Below are positions 16,453 through 25,205 of a DNA stretch of 64,000 bases, one piece after another. This stretch comes from Kaistia hirudinis (lineage in GTDB: Bacteria > Pseudomonadota > Alphaproteobacteria > Rhizobiales > Kaistiaceae). The DNA lies in NCBI RefSeq assembly GCF_014196455.1, contig NZ_JACIDS010000004.1, positions 434,001-498,000 on the forward strand, in the 5' to 3' direction. Every line of letters begins with the position of its first letter. Position 1 is the stretch's first letter. The translations under genes and the position numbers were made by a program. The notes under the pieces are model-generated. The model did no database searches. It was not told the origin of the DNA and saw only the letters and a list, made by a program, of their open reading frames with translations.

Positions 16453-19347
16453 ATGAGCCTGATCCACGAGATCGACTACGGCACGCCCGCCTCGCGGTCG
16501 GAGAAGACCGTCTCGCTGACCATCGACGGCCAGTCGATTGCCGTTCCAGCCGGCACATCGGTGATGCGCGCGGCCGCCGAGCTCGGGACCTCGATCCCCA
16601 AGCTCTGCGCCACCGATCGCGTCGACGCCTTCGGCTCCTGCCGCCTCTGCCTCGTCGAGGTCGACGGCATGCGCGGCACGCCCGCCTCCTGCACGACGCT
16701 GGTGGCGGAAGGCATGGTGGTGCGCACGCAGACCGAGCGGCTCAAAAAGCTGCGCAAGGGCGTGATGGAACTCTATATCTCCGATCACCCGCTCGACTGC
16801 CTGACCTGCGCGGCCAATGGCGATTGCGAGTTGCAGACGCAGGCCGGCGCCGTGGGCCTGCGCGAAGTGCGCTATGGCGAGGGCGCCAACCATGTCTTCG
16901 CGCGCCGGGCGGGCGAGGAAAACGACCGCTTCCTGCCCAAGGATGAGTCGAACCCCTATTTCACCTATGACCCGGCCAAATGCATCGTCTGCTCGCGCTG
17001 CGTGCGGGCCTGCGAGGAGGTGCAGGGCACCTTCGCGCTGACGATCGAGGGCCGCGGCTTCGACAGCCGCGTGTCGCCCGGCATGCATGAGAGCTTCCTC
17101 GGCTCGGAATGCGTCTCCTGCGGCGCCTGCGTCGATGCCTGCCCGACCGCGACGCTGACCGAGAAGAGCGTGATCGAGATCGGCCAGCCCGAGCACTCGG
17201 TCGTCACCACCTGCGCCTATTGCGGCGTCGGCTGCTCGTTCAAGGCGGAGATGCGCGGCGAGGAAGTGGTGCGCATGCTGCCCTATAAGGACGGCAAGGC
17301 CAATCGCGGCCATAGCTGCGTCAAGGGCCGCTTCGCCTGGGGCTACACCAACCACCGCGACCGCATCCTCAATCCGATGGTGCGCGCGAAGATTACCGAT
17401 CCCTGGCGTGAGGTGACGTGGGAGGAGGCGTTCGCCCATGTCGCGAGCGAATTCCGCCGCATCCAGATGAAGGCCGGCAAGGGCGCGATCGGCGGTATTA
17501 CGTCGTCGCGCTGCACCAATGAGGAAACCTTCCTCGTCCAGAAGCTGGTCCGCGCCGGCTTCGGCAACAACAATGTCGATACCTGCGCCCGCGTCTGCCA
17601 CTCGCCGACCGGCTATGGCCTCAAGGTCGCCTTCGGCACCTCGGCCGGCACGCAGGATTTCGACAGTGTCGAGCATTCCGACGTCGTCCTCGTCATCGGC
17701 GCCAATCCGACCGACGGCCATCCCGTCTTCGCCTCGCGGCTCAAGAAGCGGCTCCGCCAGGGCGCGAAGCTCATCGTGATCGACCCGCGCCGGATCGACC
17801 TCGTGCGCACGCCGCATGTCGAGGCGGCGCATCACCTCGCGCTGAAGCCCGGCACCAATGTCGCCGTGCTCGACGCGATCGCGCATGTGATCGTGACGGA
17901 GGGTCTCTTCGACGAGTCCTTCGTGCGCGAGCGCTGCGACTGGAGCGAGTTCGAGCACTGGGCTTCGTTCGTTTCCGAGGAACGCAATTCGCCCGAGGCG
18001 GTCGAGAAGGTCTCCGGCGTTCCCGCGGCCGAGATCCGCGCCGCCGCGCGGCTCTATGCGACCGGCGGCAATGCCGCGATCTATTACGGCCTCGGCGTCA
18101 CCGAGCACAGCCAGGGCTCGACCACGGTGATGGCCATCGCCAATCTCGCCATGGCGACCGGCAATCTCGGCCGGCCGGGCGTCGGCGTGAATCCGCTGCG
18201 CGGGCAGAACAATGTCCAGGGCTCCTGCGACATGGGCTCGTTCCCGCATGAGCTGCCCGGCTATCGCCATGTCAGCGACGACGCGACGCGCGACATCTTC
18301 GAGAAGCTCTGGGGCGTCACGCTGGCCGACGAGCCGGGGCTGCGCATCCCGAACATGTTCGATGCCGCGCTCGATGGCTCCTTCCTCGGCCTCTATGTCC
18401 AGGGCGAGGACATCGTGCAGTCTGATCCCGACACGCATCATGTGACGTCCGGCCTCGCCGCGATGGAATGCGTCGTCGTGCACGACCTCTTCCTGAACGA
18501 GACGTCTGACTACGCCCATGTCTTCCTGCCGGGCTCGACCTTCCTCGAAAAGGACGGGACCTTCACCAATGCCGAGCGGCGCATCAACCGCGTGCGCAAG
18601 GTGATGGCGCCGCGCAACGGCCCGGGCGGCAAGAACGGCCTGGCCGATTGGGAGGTGACGCAGCGCCTGGCGCAGGCCATGGGCCTCGACTGGCACTATA
18701 CGCATCCCTCTGAGATCATGGCCGAGATCGCGGCGACGACGCCGAGCTTCACCGGCGTCACTTATGAGAAGCTGGACGAACTCGGCTCGGTGCAGTGGCC
18801 CTGCAACGAGAAGGCGCCCGAAGGCACGCCGGTCATGCATATCGGCGGCTTCGCGCGCGGCCTCGGCAAGTTCATGATCACCGAATATGTGCCGACCGAC
18901 GAGAAGACCGGCCCGCGCTTCCCGCTGCTGCTGACCACCGGCCGGATCCTGTCGCAGTACAATGTCGGCGCGCAGACGCGGCGCACGGCGAATGTGATCT
19001 GGCACGAGGAAGACCTGCTCGAGATCCATCCGCACGATGCCGAGAATCGCGGCGTGCGCGACGGCGATTTCGTGCGCGTCGCCAGCCGCGCCGGCGAGAC
19101 GACCCTCCGCGCCAAGGTCACAGACCGCGTGGCGCCGGGCGTCGTCTACACGACGTTCCACCATCCGCTGACGCAGGTGAACGTCATCACGACCGATTAT
19201 TCCGACTGGGCGACCAATTGCCCGGAATACAAGGTCACGGCCGTGCAGGTGGCGCCCTCCAACGGGCCGAGCCTGTGGCAGGAGGAATATCGCGAGCACA
19301 GCGTGGAGAGCCGACGGGTACTCGGCTCCCTGGACGCGGCGGAATAG
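16453..19347 (+). CDS. fdsA: NAD-dependent formate dehydrogenase alpha (molybdenum) subunit FdsA
   Basis: A 964-residue catalytic subunit oxidising formate to CO2 at a bis-MGD molybdenum (or tungsten) centre. Cluster ligands can be followed along the N-terminus: [2Fe-2S] C52, C63, C66, C80; the His-ligated cluster H112, C116, C119, C125; two ferredoxin-type sets C177/180/183/187 and C220/223/226/230; and C254/257/261/289 in the molybdopterin domain. The metal ligand is Cys382 in RVCHSPTGYG, a cysteine and not selenocysteine. There is no Tat signal, matching a cytosolic FdsABG enzyme. AGGAGG lies 5 bp before the ATG. Confidence 0.97.
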   Translation: MSLIHEIDYGTPASRSEKTVSLTIDGQSIAVPAGTSVMRAAAELGTSIPKLCATDRVDAFGSCRLCLVEVDGMRGTPASCTTLVAEGMVVRTQTERLKKLRKGVMELYISDHPLDCLTCAANGDCELQTQAGAVGLREVRYGEGANHVFARRAGEENDRFLPKDESNPYFTYDPAKCIVCSRCVRACEEVQGTFALTIEGRGFDSRVSPGMHESFLGSECVSCGACVDACPTATLTEKSVIEIGQPEHSVVTTCAYCGVGCSFKAEMRGEEVVRMLPYKDGKANRGHSCVKGRFAWGYTNHRDRILNPMVRAKITDPWREVTWEEAFAHVASEFRRIQMKAGKGAIGGITSSRCTNEETFLVQKLVRAGFGNNNVDTCARVCHSPTGYGLKVAFGTSAGTQDFDSVEHSDVVLVIGANPTDGHPVFASRLKKRLRQGAKLIVIDPRRIDLVRTPHVEAAHHLALKPGTNVAVLDAIAHVIVTEGLFDESFVRERCDWSEFEHWASFVSEERNSPEAVEKVSGVPAAEIRAAARLYATGGNAAIYYGLGVTEHSQGSTTVMAIANLAMATGNLGRPGVGVNPLRGQNNVQGSCDMGSFPHELPGYRHVSDDATRDIFEKLWGVTLADEPGLRIPNMFDAALDGSFLGLYVQGEDIVQSDPDTHHVTSGLAAMECVVVHDLFLNETSDYAHVFLPGSTFLEKDGTFTNAERRINRVRKVMAPRNGPGGKNGLADWEVTQRLAQAMGLDWHYTHPSEIMAEIAATTPSFTGVTYEKLDELGSVQWPCNEKAPEGTPVMHIGGFARGLGKFMITEYVPTDEKTGPRFPLLLTTGRILSQYNVGAQTRRTANVIWHEEDLLEIHPHDAENRGVRDGDFVRVASRAGETTLRAKVTDRVAPGVVYTTFHHPLTQVNVITTDYSDWATNCPEYKVTAVQVAPSNGPSLWQEEYREHSVESRRVLGSLDAAE

Positions 19348-19351
19348 GGCC

Positions 19352-20182
19352 ATGGCCGAGCCGTTCACGGCGGCGGCGACGACGGTCTGGCGGCATGGCC
19401 AGGCCAGCGCCGGCTCGCGCCTCGTGCCGGAGGAGACGGCGGTCGCCTTCACCTATGGCGGCTCGACGCAGGCCGTGATGATGGCGACGCCGGCCGACCT
19501 CGAGGATTTCGCCGTCGGCTTCACGCTGACCGAGGGCATCGCCGCATCGCCGGCCGACATCCTCGCAGTCGAGACGATCGAGAGCGATCTCGGCATCGAG
19601 CTGCGCATCGATCTTGCCGAGGCGCGTGCCGAACGGCTGACGGCGCGGCGCCGTGCGCTCGCGGGGCCCGTCGGTTGCGGGCTCTGCGGCATAGAGAGCC
19701 TCGAGGAAGCAGCCCGCGCTGCGCCGATGGTCGCGGGCGGGACGGTATTCGAGGCCGCCGCGATCGCCAGCGCCATGACCTCGATCGCTGCCTTGCAGGC
19801 GATGAATGCGCGCACCCATGCCGTCCATGCCGCCGCCTTTTGGCGGCCCGGCACGCCGCTCGGCCTGCTGCGCGAGGATGTCGGCCGGCACAATGCGCTC
19901 GACAAGCTCGCCGGGGCGCTCGCCCGCGCGGGCCTGACAGGGCAGGGCGGGGCGGTGCTGCTGACCAGCCGCGTCTCGGTCGAGATGGTGCAGAAGAGCG
20001 CGCGCATCGGCGCCGCCCTGATCGTCGCCGTCTCCGCGCCCACAGCGCTGGCGATCCGCACCGCCGAGGCCGCCGGCATCACGCTCGCGGCGATCGCGCG
20101 CGCCGATGGCTTCGAAATCTTCACCCATCCCGAACGAATCCGTTTCGCCGAACCCGTAGAAGAAGGCCGTCATGTCGCCTGA
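19352..20182 (+). CDS. fdhD: formate dehydrogenase accessory sulfurtransferase FdhD (FdsC)
   Basis: A 276-residue chaperone that binds bis-MGD and moves sulfur from the cysteine desulfurase to the cofactor before insertion in FdsA. The sulfur-transfer cysteines are in CGLC (C109, C112), and LREDVGRHNALDKL is the conserved cofactor-binding block. It starts 5 bp after fdsA and overlaps fdsD by 11 bp, so it is a tightly coupled member of the operon. In Rhodobacter and Cupriavidus this gene is called fdsC. Confidence 0.95.
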   Translation: MAEPFTAAATTVWRHGQASAGSRLVPEETAVAFTYGGSTQAVMMATPADLEDFAVGFTLTEGIAASPADILAVETIESDLGIELRIDLAEARAERLTARRRALAGPVGCGLCGIESLEEAARAAPMVAGGTVFEAAAIASAMTSIAALQAMNARTHAVHAAAFWRPGTPLGLLREDVGRHNALDKLAGALARAGLTGQGGAVLLTSRVSVEMVQKSARIGAALIVAVSAPTALAIRTAEAAGITLAAIARADGFEIFTHPERIRFAEPVEEGRHVA

Positions 20183-20396
20183 GAAGCTCGTCTACATGGC
20201 CAACCAGATCGCGACCTTCTTCGCGAGCCAGAGCGAGGCGGACGCGCCGGCCGCGGTGGCGCAGCATCTCGAACAATTCTGGGAACCGCGCATGCGCCGC
20301 GGCATCGTCGATTTCGTCGCGGCCGGCGGCACGGGCCTCGATCCGGTCGCGGCCAAGGCGGTGGCGCTGCTCGCCGCGGATGCGAAGGCCGGATAG
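20172..20396 (+). CDS. fdsD: formate dehydrogenase delta subunit FdsD
   Basis: A 74-residue protein with YMANQIATFFASQSE and HLEQFWEPRMRRGIVDFVA, the conserved FdsD core. It is a small subunit of the soluble formate dehydrogenase, needed for full activity or stability in other species; its structural role is limited. It is the last gene of the operon and overlaps fdhD by 11 bp. Confidence 0.93.
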   Translation: MSPEKLVYMANQIATFFASQSEADAPAAVAQHLEQFWEPRMRRGIVDFVAAGGTGLDPVAAKAVALLAADAKAG

Positions 20397-20442
20397 CGGC
20401 GCACATTGCAGCGCCGCGGGGAAGCTGAAAGGATGTGCGCCG
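20397..20442. other. inverted repeat after fdsD
   Basis: Nine-bp arms CGGCGCACA (20397-20405) and TGTGCGCCG (20434-20442) separated by 28 bp, starting directly after the fdsD stop. No T-run follows, so it is either a weak terminator or an mRNA-end structure. Confidence 0.35.
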
Positions 20443-20464
20443 GCCGAGGCAGGACGAAGGCATC

Positions 20465-21352
20465 ATGGACAGCGTTTCCCTTTCGAACGGCGTGATTTCC
20501 GCCGTCATTGCGACCAAAGGCGCGGAGCTGGTTTCGCTCAAGGACGCTGCCGGAGCTGAGTGGCTGTGGCAGGCTGATCCGGCCGTCTGGGGGCGGCATG
20601 CGCCGATCCTGTTTCCCATCGTCGGCCGGGCGACCAACGACGCGATCCGCTACCGGGGTGTTGCCTATCCGATCGGCCAGCACGGCTTCGCGCGCGATTC
20701 GGCGTTCGCGGTGATCGAGCAGACGGAGGCGTCCGTGACGCTCCGCCTCGTCGCCAGCGAGGCGACGCGGCAGCACTATCCCTTCGATTTCGAGCTTGAG
20801 CTGACCTATGCGCTCGACGGCGCGACGCTGCGCCAGCGCGCGACCATCACCAATCCGGGCGACGACGTGCTGCCGGCCTGCTTCGGCTATCATCCCGGCT
20901 TCGCCTGGCCGCTGCCGGGGAGCGACGCGGCGCAGGAAGCGCACATCGTCCTGTTCGAGAAGGACGAGCCGGCCGGCATTCGCCGCCTCGTGCCGGGCGG
21001 CGCCGGCGTGGCGCTCGACCCGCGCTCGACGCCGGTTGTCGGGCGTCGCCTGCCGCTCTCGCCGGCGCTGTTCGATGAGGACGCGATCATCTTCGACCAG
21101 CTCAAAAGCCGCTCGCTCTGGTTCGGCGTTCCGGGGCGGCCGGGGCTCCGGGCCGACTTCCCGGACATGCCGCATCTCGGCCTCTGGATGAAGCCGGGCG
21201 CGCCCTATCTCTGCATCGAACCCTGGCAGGGCCATGCCGCGCCGGTCGGCTTTTCCGGCGAGGTCGGCGACATTCCCGGCATGATGAAGATCGCGCCGGG
21301 GACGAGCGTCGCGCGGCATATGGACGTGACGCTCGGCGCGCCGGAGGTCTGA
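20465..21352 (+). CDS. aldose 1-epimerase family protein (galactose-mutarotase fold)
   Basis: A 295-residue beta-sandwich protein of the aldose 1-epimerase/LacX-like family, which interconverts anomers of free or phosphorylated sugars. Signatures are APILFPIVGRATNDAIRYRG, IGQHGFARDSAF (the conserved GHGFAR-like block with a catalytic His), PACFGYHPGFAWPL and CIEPWQGHA, the last supplying the likely catalytic Glu. The internal ATG at 20465 is chosen because it begins the first conserved strand and follows GACGAAGG. It is a single gene between the fds operon and an amidohydrolase; the sugar is unknown. Confidence 0.85.
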   Translation: MDSVSLSNGVISAVIATKGAELVSLKDAAGAEWLWQADPAVWGRHAPILFPIVGRATNDAIRYRGVAYPIGQHGFARDSAFAVIEQTEASVTLRLVASEATRQHYPFDFELELTYALDGATLRQRATITNPGDDVLPACFGYHPGFAWPLPGSDAAQEAHIVLFEKDEPAGIRRLVPGGAGVALDPRSTPVVGRRLPLSPALFDEDAIIFDQLKSRSLWFGVPGRPGLRADFPDMPHLGLWMKPGAPYLCIEPWQGHAAPVGFSGEVGDIPGMMKIAPGTSVARHMDVTLGAPEV

Positions 21353-21457
21353 TCGGGCGCTGCCTACAGTTCGGGCAGCACCTGCAATTATCTACGCCTT
21401 GAACGATTCACGACGATCGGACCTATTGTCGAATCTCTTTGCGTGAGGGGGAACGAC

Positions 21458-22921
21458 ATGGCAGGACGGATCGTCGAGACGCTGGAAGTGGGGGCGGTTC
21501 TGGCTGCGCCGGGGCGCGGCCCGGCCTCGGGACCGGCGCTGATCCGCATCGACCATGGCCGCATTGCCGCGATCGAGCCGCTGGGGGGCTCCGGCAATGG
21601 GCTGATGGCGATCGCCGCGCCGGTCAACGCGCATGATCATGGCCGGGGCCTGCGCACGCTCGCCTTTGGCGCGGTCGACGACGCGCTCGAATCCTGGATC
21701 CCGACGCTCGGCCGCGAGCCGAAGCTGGATGCCTATCGCCGCGCGGCGGTCGCGTTTGCGCGCATGGCCGAGGGCGGCATCTGCGCCACCAACCATTCGC
21801 ATGGGCCGCAGGACGAGACGAAGATCCTGGAGGAGGCCGAGGCCGTGTCGCGCGCGGCGCGCGATGTCGGCATCCACGTCGCCTTCGCCGCGCCGTTCAC
21901 GGACCGCAATCCGCTCGTCTATGGCGACCAGAAGGTCTTTCTCGCCGCCGCCGAGCCGAGCCTCCGCCCCCGTCTCGAAGGCCGGCTGGCCCCGCCGAAG
22001 GCCGTTGGCGACTTCCTGCGCCTCTTCGACGAGATGGCGGCCTTCGAGCACGAGAATTTCTCGCTGCAATATTGCCCGGTCGGCGCGCAATGGGTCTCGG
22101 ATGCGTCGCTCGCCGCGATCGCTGAGGCCTCGGCGCTGAACGGGCGGCGCATCCACATGCATTTCCTGGAGACGCGCTACCAGCGCGAATGGGCCGACCA
22201 TGCCTATCCCGACGGCATCGTACGCCGGCTCGACGAGCTCGGCCTGCTGTCGCCGCGCCTGTCGCTGGCGCATGGCGTCTACCTGACCGAGGCGGAATGC
22301 GAATTGCTTGCCGAGCGCGGCGTCATCGTCTCGGTCAATACGTCGTCCAACTTCCGCCTGCGCTCCGGCATCGCGCCGGTGGCCGCCTTCGTGAAGGCGG
22401 GACTCGATTTCGGTGCCGGTCTCGATGCGCAGCCGATGGACGACGATGACGACATGCTGCGCGAGATGCGGCTCCTCTATCTCAATCATCGCGGCTTCGG
22501 CCTCGATGACGTGCTGACGCCGGCGCGCCTGTTCGAGGCGGCCTGTGCCGATGGGCGGCGGGCGGTGATCGGCCTCGATGGCGGCGGGCGCATCGAGGTC
22601 GGCGCGCCGGCCGATCTGCTCGTGCTCGACTATGCCGGCATGGCGCCCGATCTGCTCTCCGCCAAGGCCGACCCGACCAATGTTCTGCTGACCCGCGCGA
22701 CGCGAAAGCACATTGTCCGCCTCCTCGTCCGCGGCAAGGTCGTCGCCGAGGGCGGACGCGCCACGGGCATCGACCGGACCGCACTGGAGGCGGAACTGCT
22801 CGCCGAGGCGCGTGCGAACTGGAACGCCGCGCCGCCCGACGACGAGGCTACGGCGGCGATGAAGCGGGCGGTGCGCCGCTATTATGGCTGCGGCTGCCAT
22901 TTCGGCGCTGGCCTCAGATGA
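21458..22921 (+). CDS. amidohydrolase family protein (cytosine deaminase-like subgroup)
   Basis: A 487-residue metal-dependent hydrolase of the amidohydrolase superfamily. The N-terminal metal motif appears as APVNAHDHGRG (H-D-H in place of the commoner H-x-H). Further conserved histidines are in ICATNHSHGP, RIHMHFLET and LSLAHGVYLT, and VSVNTSSNFRLRSGIAPVAAF resembles the end of the deaminase barrel. The metal-ligand Asp is probably in GAGLDAQPMDDDDD. The C-terminal composite domain has APADLLVLDYAGM. The start is the ATG after a strong AGGGGGAA; a GTG 15 bp upstream is possible. Substrate unknown: a deamination or ring-opening is the best guess. Confidence 0.8.
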   Translation: MAGRIVETLEVGAVLAAPGRGPASGPALIRIDHGRIAAIEPLGGSGNGLMAIAAPVNAHDHGRGLRTLAFGAVDDALESWIPTLGREPKLDAYRRAAVAFARMAEGGICATNHSHGPQDETKILEEAEAVSRAARDVGIHVAFAAPFTDRNPLVYGDQKVFLAAAEPSLRPRLEGRLAPPKAVGDFLRLFDEMAAFEHENFSLQYCPVGAQWVSDASLAAIAEASALNGRRIHMHFLETRYQREWADHAYPDGIVRRLDELGLLSPRLSLAHGVYLTEAECELLAERGVIVSVNTSSNFRLRSGIAPVAAFVKAGLDFGAGLDAQPMDDDDDMLREMRLLYLNHRGFGLDDVLTPARLFEAACADGRRAVIGLDGGGRIEVGAPADLLVLDYAGMAPDLLSAKADPTNVLLTRATRKHIVRLLVRGKVVAEGGRATGIDRTALEAELLAEARANWNAAPPDDEATAAMKRAVRRYYGCGCHFGAGLR

Positions 22922-22977
22922 GATGCGCGGTGTAGCGAGATCGCCAAGAAGGGCACCTAAGAAAAATCGAACATCGC

Positions 22978-23004
22978 TGTCGATTCCGTGTTGTCTCGTT
23001 CGTC
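22978..23004 (+). promoter_or_regulatory. putative ECF42-dependent promoter of the DGPF/yciI gene
   Basis: TGTCGA (22978-22983) and CGTC (23001-23004) are spaced 17 bp apart, about 54 bp before the DGPF gene. These boxes match those reported for ECF42 sigma factors, and an ECF42 gene lies immediately downstream of that target gene. Confidence 0.65.
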
Positions 23005-23057
23005 GTAGGCTACAGAGAGGGCGCTTCGACCCTTTCCGGCCAACAAGGGAGACAGCA

Positions 23058-23480
23058 ATGCGCGTGATCGTGATGGTGAAGGCGACCGAGGACAGCGAAG
23101 CCGGCGTGATGCCGAGCAATGAACTCGTCGAGGCGATGGGTCGCTACAACGAGGACCTGATCAAGGCCGGCATCATGCTGTCGGGCGAGGGCCTCAAGGC
23201 GTCCTCGCATGGCAAGCGGATCGCCTTTGACGGGCCGAGCCGTACCGTCATCGACGGTCCCTTCGCCGAGACGCGGGAACTCGTCGCCGGCTTCTGGATG
23301 TGGGAAGTCAAGGACATGGCGGAGGCGGTCGAATGGGTTCGCCGCTGCCCGAACCCCATGCCGGGCCCGAGCGAGATCGAGATCCGCCCGGTGATCGAGA
23401 TGTCGGATTTCGCCGAGGTGATGACCCCGGAGACGACGGAACTGCACGAGCGCAACCGCGCGAACCTCGAAAACCGCTGA
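23058..23480 (+). CDS. YciI/DGPF domain protein, ECF42 partner
   Basis: A 140-residue dimeric alpha/beta-barrel protein of the YCII-related superfamily with the eponymous motif DGPFAETRELVAGFW (DGPF at 66-69). The first strand RVIVMVKATEDSEAG is typical. Function is not known; DGPF proteins are the near-obligate genomic partners and targets of ECF42 sigma factors, and one follows 98 bp downstream. GGGAGACAGC precedes the ATG. It is preceded by a good ECF42-type promoter. Confidence 0.9.
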   Translation: MRVIVMVKATEDSEAGVMPSNELVEAMGRYNEDLIKAGIMLSGEGLKASSHGKRIAFDGPSRTVIDGPFAETRELVAGFWMWEVKDMAEAVEWVRRCPNPMPGPSEIEIRPVIEMSDFAEVMTPETTELHERNRANLENR

Positions 23481-23516
23481 GGCCGGCCGCGCGCCGCCGT
23501 CCGGGACTCGGCAGGC

Positions 23517-23578
23517 CGGAAGGTCTTGGCAAGTGGGAAGGTCTTGCCAATCCGGACGGCCTTGCCTAGTCGGGAAGC
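23517..23578 (+). repeat. three tandem 18-bp imperfect repeats plus a partial copy, before the ECF42 gene
   Basis: Units at 23517-23534, 23535-23552 and 23553-23570 share the pattern (C/G)GGA(A/C)GG(T/C)(C)TTG(C/G)C, with a fourth partial copy to 23578, directly abutting the sigma-factor start codon. Units 1 and 2 also form a hairpin: TTGGCAAG (23526-23533) pairs perfectly with CTTGCCAA (23543-23550). It could set translation of the sigma factor or be a repeated binding site. Confidence 0.7.
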
Positions 23579-24847
23579 GTGCAGCCTCAGGACGCCCACC
23601 GCACTGTCGAGACCGTCTTCCGCATCGAGCAGGCGCGGCTCATCGCTGCGCTGGCGCGCATGGTGCGCGATGTCGGCCTCGCCGAGGAACTGGCGCAGGA
23701 GGCGCTGGCGATCGCGCTCACCGAGTGGCCGCGATCGGGCGTTCCCGCCAATCCGGCCGCCTGGCTGATGGCGACGGCGAAGCGGAGGGCGATCGACCTC
23801 CTGCGCCGCCGCGCCCTGCAGGATCGCAAGCACGCCGAGATCGGGCTCGATCTCGACGACGCGCAGGAGGACCCCGTGGCGCTGATCGAGCATCGGCTCG
23901 ACGATGATGTCGGCGACGAGCTGCTGGCGCTGATCTTCACCGCCTGCCACCCGATCCTCACCCCCGAGGCGCGGGCCGCGCTGACGCTGCGCCTGATCGG
24001 CGGGCTCACCACCGACGAGATCGCGCGCGCCTTCCTGCAGAGCGAGCCGACCATCGCCCAGCGCATCGTGCGGGCCAAGAAGACGCTGGCGCAATCGGGG
24101 CTCGCCTATGAGGTGCCGCGCGGAGCGAAGCGACGGACGCGGCTCGCATCGGTGCTGGAAGTCCTCTACCTCATTTTCAACGAGGGCTATGCCGCGACCG
24201 CGGGCGAGGATCTGATCCGGCCCGCGCTCTGCGCGGAGGCGCAGCGGCTCGGGCGGATCCTGTCCGGGCTCATGCCGGACGAGGCGGAGGTGTTCGGCCT
24301 GCTGGCGCTGATGGAAATCCAGGCCTCGCGCCTCGCCGCCCGGACGGGGCCGGACGGCATGGCGATCCCGATCACCGAGCAGAATCGCAGCCGCTGGGAC
24401 CGCCTGCTGATCGGCCGCGGCCTCGCCGCGCTCGCGCGCGCCGAGTCGCTCGGCGGCGCAGATGGCTCCTATGCGCTGCAGGCGGCGATCGCCGCCTGCC
24501 ATGCCCGCGCGCCGCGCGCGGCGGATACGGACTGGCGGCGGATCGCGGAACTCTATGACCGCCTCGTCGCCGTCCAGCCTTCGCCGGTCGTCGGGCTCGG
24601 CCGTGCGGTGGCGCATTCCATGGCATTCGGCCCCGAAGCCGGCCTGGCGCTGCTCGATGCGCCCGGCCTCGCCGAGCGCCTCGACGGCTTCGCACCGCTC
24701 GCCGCCGCCCGTGGCGATTTCATGCTCCGCGCCGGCCGCGCCGCCGAAGCCAAGCTCCAATTCGAGCGCGCCGCCACGCTGACACGCAATGCCGGCGAGC
24801 GGGCGTTCCTGCTGTCGCGCGCCGCAGCGGCGGGCGAGGGGGGCTGA
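23579..24847 (+). CDS. ECF42-group sigma factor with C-terminal TPR-like extension (SigG-like)
   Basis: A 422-residue sigma factor. Sigma2 is at about residues 15-80 (VRDVGLAEELAQEALAIALTEW, AWLMATAKRRAIDLLRRR) and sigma4 at about 110-170 (TACHPILTPEARAALTLRLIGGLTTDEIARAFL). A helical C-terminal extension of over 200 residues follows (LIFNEGYAAT..., PSPVVGLGRAVAHSMAFGPEAGLALLD), the TPR-like domain of ECF42. That extension is needed for activity in studied members, and no anti-sigma factor is involved. The partner DGPF gene is just upstream. The start is a GTG within an 18-bp repeat array. A short hairpin (GCTGAAC...GTTCAGC, 24843-24867) overlaps the stop. Confidence 0.92.
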   Translation: MQPQDAHRTVETVFRIEQARLIAALARMVRDVGLAEELAQEALAIALTEWPRSGVPANPAAWLMATAKRRAIDLLRRRALQDRKHAEIGLDLDDAQEDPVALIEHRLDDDVGDELLALIFTACHPILTPEARAALTLRLIGGLTTDEIARAFLQSEPTIAQRIVRAKKTLAQSGLAYEVPRGAKRRTRLASVLEVLYLIFNEGYAATAGEDLIRPALCAEAQRLGRILSGLMPDEAEVFGLLALMEIQASRLAARTGPDGMAIPITEQNRSRWDRLLIGRGLAALARAESLGGADGSYALQAAIAACHARAPRAADTDWRRIAELYDRLVAVQPSPVVGLGRAVAHSMAFGPEAGLALLDAPGLAERLDGFAPLAAARGDFMLRAGRAAEAKLQFERAATLTRNAGERAFLLSRAAAAGEGG

Positions 24848-24881
24848 ACTCGGGAAGGGGGTTCAGCGCGCTGGCGCAGTC

Positions 24882-25205
24882 TCAGTCCTCATCCGTGTCG
24901 TCAGGCACGAAGAAGAGGAACTGATCGTCCTGCGCCTGGTGACGGACGAGGATCACGATCGTACGTCCGTCGGCGTCGAGTTCATAGTCGAAACTATAGC
25001 CGCCCTTGATCCAGCGACGGATGCCGGCAAGCGGCGTGTTGCGCAGCGCGGCGAGCGGCGTTCCGATATCGGGGCGCGCGTCCAGCATCTCCACGACACT
25101 GGCGATATCGGCCAGGAAGTGGCGCACCGCCGCGGGACTGCGCTGCCGGAGGTAATTTCGTTCCCGGCGGATGAACGCTGCCGCGGAGGGAACGAAGCGG
25201 GTCAT
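24882..25205 (-). CDS. parE: RelE/ParE family toxin
   Basis: A 107-residue protein of the ParE/RelE fold: helical N-terminus (AAAFIRRERNYLRQRSPAAVRHFLADI), then ARPDIGTPLAALRNTPLAGIRRWIKGGYSFDYELDADGRTIVILVRH, the conserved beta-sheet region ending in a basic-aromatic strand. ParE toxins poison gyrase and RelE-like toxins cut mRNA; the sequence does not tell which applies. Its ATG overlaps the antitoxin stop (ATGA), the usual coupled order antitoxin then toxin. An acidic tail (DDTDED) ends the protein. Confidence 0.85.
   Translation of the reverse strand: MTRFVPSAAAFIRRERNYLRQRSPAAVRHFLADIASVVEMLDARPDIGTPLAALRNTPLAGIRRWIKGGYSFDYELDADGRTIVILVRHQAQDDQFLFFVPDDTDED

Noticed and set aside
17590-17620. 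Selenocysteine in formate dehydrogenase
   Set aside because: The metal-ligand position in fdsA is an ordinary cysteine codon (RVCHSP), and there is no in-frame TGA.
16384-19452. A 1022-codon open frame on the minus strand opposite fdsA
   Set aside because: It is a shadow of fdsA: low-complexity His/Arg/Ala/Asp composition, no domain, no ribosome site, and fdsA has full cluster and cofactor motifs.
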